Made by a program: the position numbers and the translations under genes. From Streptomyces formicae (GTDB lineage Bacteria; Actinomycetota; Actinomycetes; Streptomycetales; Streptomycetaceae), in the NCBI RefSeq assembly GCF_022647665.1, contig NZ_CP071872.1:4030001-4094000 (forward strand): a stretch of 64,000 nucleotides of DNA, written 5' to 3'. Positions within the stretch are counted from its first letter, which is position 1. The number at the start of each line of letters is the position of its first letter. The notes beneath the pieces are model-generated. The model saw only the letters and a list, made by a program, of their open reading frames with translations. It ran no database searches and was not told the origin of the DNA. Shown in pieces: positions 61,904-64,000 of this stretch.

Positions 61904-63312
61904 CTAGTACTGCAACGGTGTTTGACCTGATGGTTGGGCAGTTTCTGGTGGTGTGTGGCCGCGTCGTTTGTAGTGGCTGACGCGGGCTTGGTGTTGTCGT
62001 CGGCGTCGCCAGTGGGACCAGTGCAGGACGTGGTCTATGGGTGCTGTTCGACGGTGGGCGAGGCGGTGGATCAGCCGTCGGATTTCGGGGAGGGTGAGGG
62101 GTATGAGCTGGGAGGATCCGTTTCTGCTTTCCCTATGTCGGACGAGCGGGCCTTCAGGACGGTGAGGCAGGCGTGGGCTGCCATCGCGAGGGTCATGTGC
62201 CGGTGCCAGCCGTCGTAACGGCGGACCTGGTAGTCGTCCAGGCCGCATTCCTGCTTCGCACTCTGGAAGCATTCCTCGACCGCCCACCGGCTGCCGGCGA
62301 CATGGATGAGCTCGTCGAGGGTGGTCTCCGCGGGGCAGTAAGCGATGTAGTAGGAGATCTCTTGGGGTCGGCTCACGCTGCGGCGGGCGATCACCCAGTG
62401 CCGGCGGTCCTCGCGGTGCCATGGACGGACCTCGACCCTCGCCCAGTCGTAGACCCTCGGGCCGTGAGCCCCGTTTCCGCAGGAACGGCGTTTCCACTTC
62501 TGCCGGGACAAGCCGGGAAACAGGTCGTGGACAGGGTGGTCGATGGCCCAGCGGGTGACGACGGTGTCGTGCCGGGTGGTAGCCATGACATGGAAGACAT
62601 CGGCCCGCTCGAGCTCGGACCGCCAGCCCTTGGAGAATCCGTAGGCGGCATCGGCGGTCACCCACCGGAAGGGGACCTTGTCCGCAATCGCCTTGCGGAC
62701 CATCGCCTTCGCGGTGACGACCTTCGTCTCGAAGGCGACGTCATCCGCGATGCCTGCGGCCCGGCAGCGATCCCGGTCATCCGTCCACGAGGCGGGGAGA
62801 TACAGGCGGCGGTCGATCAGCGTGCGGCCACGACGGCCGGCATAGGCGAGGAAGACCCCGATCTGGGAGTTCTCCGTCCGCCCGGCGGTCCCGGAATACT
62901 GGCGCTGAACCCCGGCCGAGCGGACACCCTTCTTCAAGAACCCGGTGTCGTCCACGATCAACACCGCCTCCGGATCGCCGAGATGCTCGACCACATAGCC
63001 CCGCACATCGCCCAGGACCTCATCCGCGTCCCAGTCGATCCGGTTCAGCAGCCGGTGGATCCGGTCCGGACCCGCATGACCGGCCTCCTCCGCCAGCGTC
63101 CACCCGTTCTTCCGCTCCAACGGAGATATCAACCCCCGCATATACGCAAGCGCCGACTCACGCGGCTCCGACCTGGCAAAACGATGCACGAACCGCTCAT
63201 GCAAAGCCCTCAGCTCACCAGCCCACACCCGGGCCTCAGCAAGTTCCCCACCCATACACACACCAACGAACGACCTGGCCACCAGTCACGGCAAACACCG
63301 TTGCAGTACTAG
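61904..63312 (-). mobile_element. IS701-family insertion sequence, copy 2 (inverted)
   Basis: A 1,401-bp element (61908-63308) flanked by CTAG (61904-61907 and 63309-63312). It matches copy 1 at 39764-41164 in opposite orientation. It is nested exactly at the CTAG border of the IS5-family element. Confidence 0.92.
62071..63282 (-). CDS. IS701-family transposase, copy 2
   Basis: 403 residues, identical in sequence to the transposase of copy 1, with the same DDE elements (LIVDDTGFL, VTADAAYGF, RWAVEECFQ) and the same early change of frame near the C-terminus. The shared frameshift shows that it existed before the last transposition. Confidence 0.9.
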   Translation of the reverse strand: MARSFVGVCMGGELAEARVWAGELRALHERFVHRFARSEPRESALAYMRGLISPLERKNGWTLAEEAGHAGPDRIHRLLNRIDWDADEVLGDVRGYVVEHLGDPEAVLIVDDTGFLKKGVRSAGVQRQYSGTAGRTENSQIGVFLAYAGRRGRTLIDRRLYLPASWTDDRDRCRAAGIADDVAFETKVVTAKAMVRKAIADKVPFRWVTADAAYGFSKGWRSELERADVFHVMATTRHDTVVTRWAIDHPVHDLFPGLSRQKWKRRSCGNGAHGPRVYDWARVEVRPWHREDRRHWVIARRSVSRPQEISYYIAYCPAETTLDELIHVAGSRWAVEECFQSAKQECGLDDYQVRRYDGWHRHMTLAMAAHACLTVLKARSSDIGKAETDPPSSYPSPSPKSDG

Positions 63313-63349
63313 CGCCAATGCCGTGTAGTTAGGGGTGCCGTGGGCGGTG

Positions 63350-64000
63350 TCAAGGGGTGGGCGTCAGGATGTGGACGCTGATCGTGGCCCTGTAGGTGGT
63401 GCGGTCGACGGTGCCTCTGGCGTTGTATCTCGAGATGGCCCGCTTCACGACGCGTGGACGGGTGCGGATACGGCGGTCGGGCATGAGGGCGGCCAGGATT
63501 CGGCGGCCTATGGTGCCGGCGAGGTCGATCACGGCGCCGCTGAACACGCCTGCGGCCTGGATGACCAGATCGCGGGCGGTGTTCAGGGCGATGGAGAAGC
63601 TGGCCCGGTCAGGGTCGGTCCCGGGTCGGCTGGCGGTGGCGTCCGCCATCGCCAGCCGCAGGACCTGATAGGTGACCAGCACCGCGAAGACTTCCTGGGC
63701 GACACCGGCGGGAGTGCGGGCACGAAGGACCCGACCGCCGAGGATCGTTGACTTGATCTCCAGATAGGTGGTCTCGACTTCCCACCGCTCGTGATACAGC
63801 CCGATCAGTTCGCCGGCGGGGTGGGTGAAGGGATCGGTCAGGGTTGTGACCAGCCGGTATGCGCCGGTGCGTCGTCCCTGTGATGTGCTGATGGTGATCT
63901 CGCAACAGACAACGCGGACCGCCACGGGTCCGATCCGGGAGAGCCAGGAGCCGTCGGGGAAGCGTCGCAGGACCGGCAGTCTGCGGTTCTCTTTCACCCG
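63350..64000 (-). CDS. IS4-family transposase, C-terminal part, runs off the window
   Basis: At least 216 residues. The YREK signature of IS4 enzymes is seen as YHERWEVETTYLEIK, followed by VLRARTPAGVAQEVFAVLVTYQ. The N-terminal part with the first two Asp residues lies beyond 64000. A likely element end (CCGTGTAGTTAGGGG) is at about 63322-63336, just outside the IS701 copy. Confidence 0.82.
   Translation of the reverse strand, partial: RVKENRRLPVLRRFPDGSWLSRIGPVAVRVVCCEITISTSQGRRTGAYRLVTTLTDPFTHPAGELIGLYHERWEVETTYLEIKSTILGGRVLRARTPAGVAQEVFAVLVTYQVLRLAMADATASRPGTDPDRASFSIALNTARDLVIQAAGVFSGAVIDLAGTIGRRILAALMPDRRIRTRPRVVKRAISRYNARGTVDRTTYRATISVHILTPTP

Larger units (their letters stand above)
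60567..61907 (-). mobile_element. IS5-family element with a passenger gene
   Basis: Inverted ends CTAGG(G/C)CGTGTTTTAGAA lie at 60567 and 61907. The minus strand carries a transposase (60980-61849) and a second frame (60579-60911). The right CTAG was later used as target by an IS701 element. It interrupts the PCMT-like gene. Confidence 0.8.

Overview
The window is high-GC actinomycete DNA and almost certainly comes from a Streptomyces. The evidence is the GC-rich third codon positions, GTG and TTG starts behind GGAGG-type ribosome sites, ATGA/GTGA operon overlaps, and Streptomyces-typical families (tap/tpg telomere genes, XRE-TPR regulators, DUF5988, DUF6302, DUF6415). A tap-tpg pair, many insertion sequences, several decayed genes and specialised-metabolism clusters point to an accessory arm of a linear chromosome or a linear plasmid. 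No tRNA or rRNA gene was recognised.

Layout. 1-2.4 kb: a minus-strand OLD-family ATPase/nuclease, a partial gene, and a perfect 58-bp palindrome. 2.4-14 kb: a Tn7-like transposition module (degenerate TnsA, DD35E TnsB, TnsC ATPase, and a very large TniQ carrying five tandem helicase-associated-type repeats). It is followed directly by a three-gene ABC-3C-type conflict system and by a fused remnant of a second TniQ and a DNA methyltransferase. 14.3-15.2 kb: an IS5-family element. 15.2-16.5 kb: a 28-residue membrane microprotein and a secreted His-rich protein. 16.9-19.9 kb: the tap-orf-tpg operon behind four GTACG boxes spaced exactly 11 bp apart; orf and tpg are frameshifted. 19.9-21.7 kb: a 1.8-kb element with terminal inverted repeats, repeated GGTGACA boxes and a 5-bp target duplication. 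It carries a HEAT-repeat gene but no transposase. 21.7-24.1 kb: a terpene synthase-P450 pair. 24.5-25.8 kb: an IS3-family element. 25.8-37.6 kb: a PAP2 phosphatase and an iterative polyketide or fatty-acid synthase operon (DUF5988, AT-ACP, KS-CLF-KR-DH-TE-EF-hand, acyl-CoA dehydrogenase) with a divergent XRE-TPR regulator. 37.7-39.8 kb: a graveyard holding a secreted-protein remnant, the C-terminal end of Ku, a decayed CRISPR array and a frameshifted HTH gene.

41.2-60.6 kb lies between two apparently identical, inversely oriented IS701-family copies. It holds a GNAT enzyme, a regulator, a five-gene regulatory cassette, and an unusual group of genes. That group has a degenerate deaminase-like domain fused to a methyltransferase, a SMUG2-like glycosylase, a Ppx-like/nucleoside-deoxyribosyltransferase-like fusion, an ACP-AMP ligase, a ketosynthase, a chain-length-factor-like protein, an ACP-thioesterase, a second deoxyribosyltransferase-like protein and an APH-type kinase. 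I infer a pathway joining nucleobase handling to ACP-bound acyl chemistry. It is followed by an internally deleted ABC transporter, an MFS exporter and three methyltransferase genes, the last truncated by nested insertion sequences (IS5 family, then IS701). The window ends inside an IS4-family transposase gene.

Several breaks (tniQ, tpg, the 39-kb HTH gene) look like single-base changes in C or G runs, so part of the apparent decay may be sequencing error. Function calls rest on reading motifs by eye; no database search was run.
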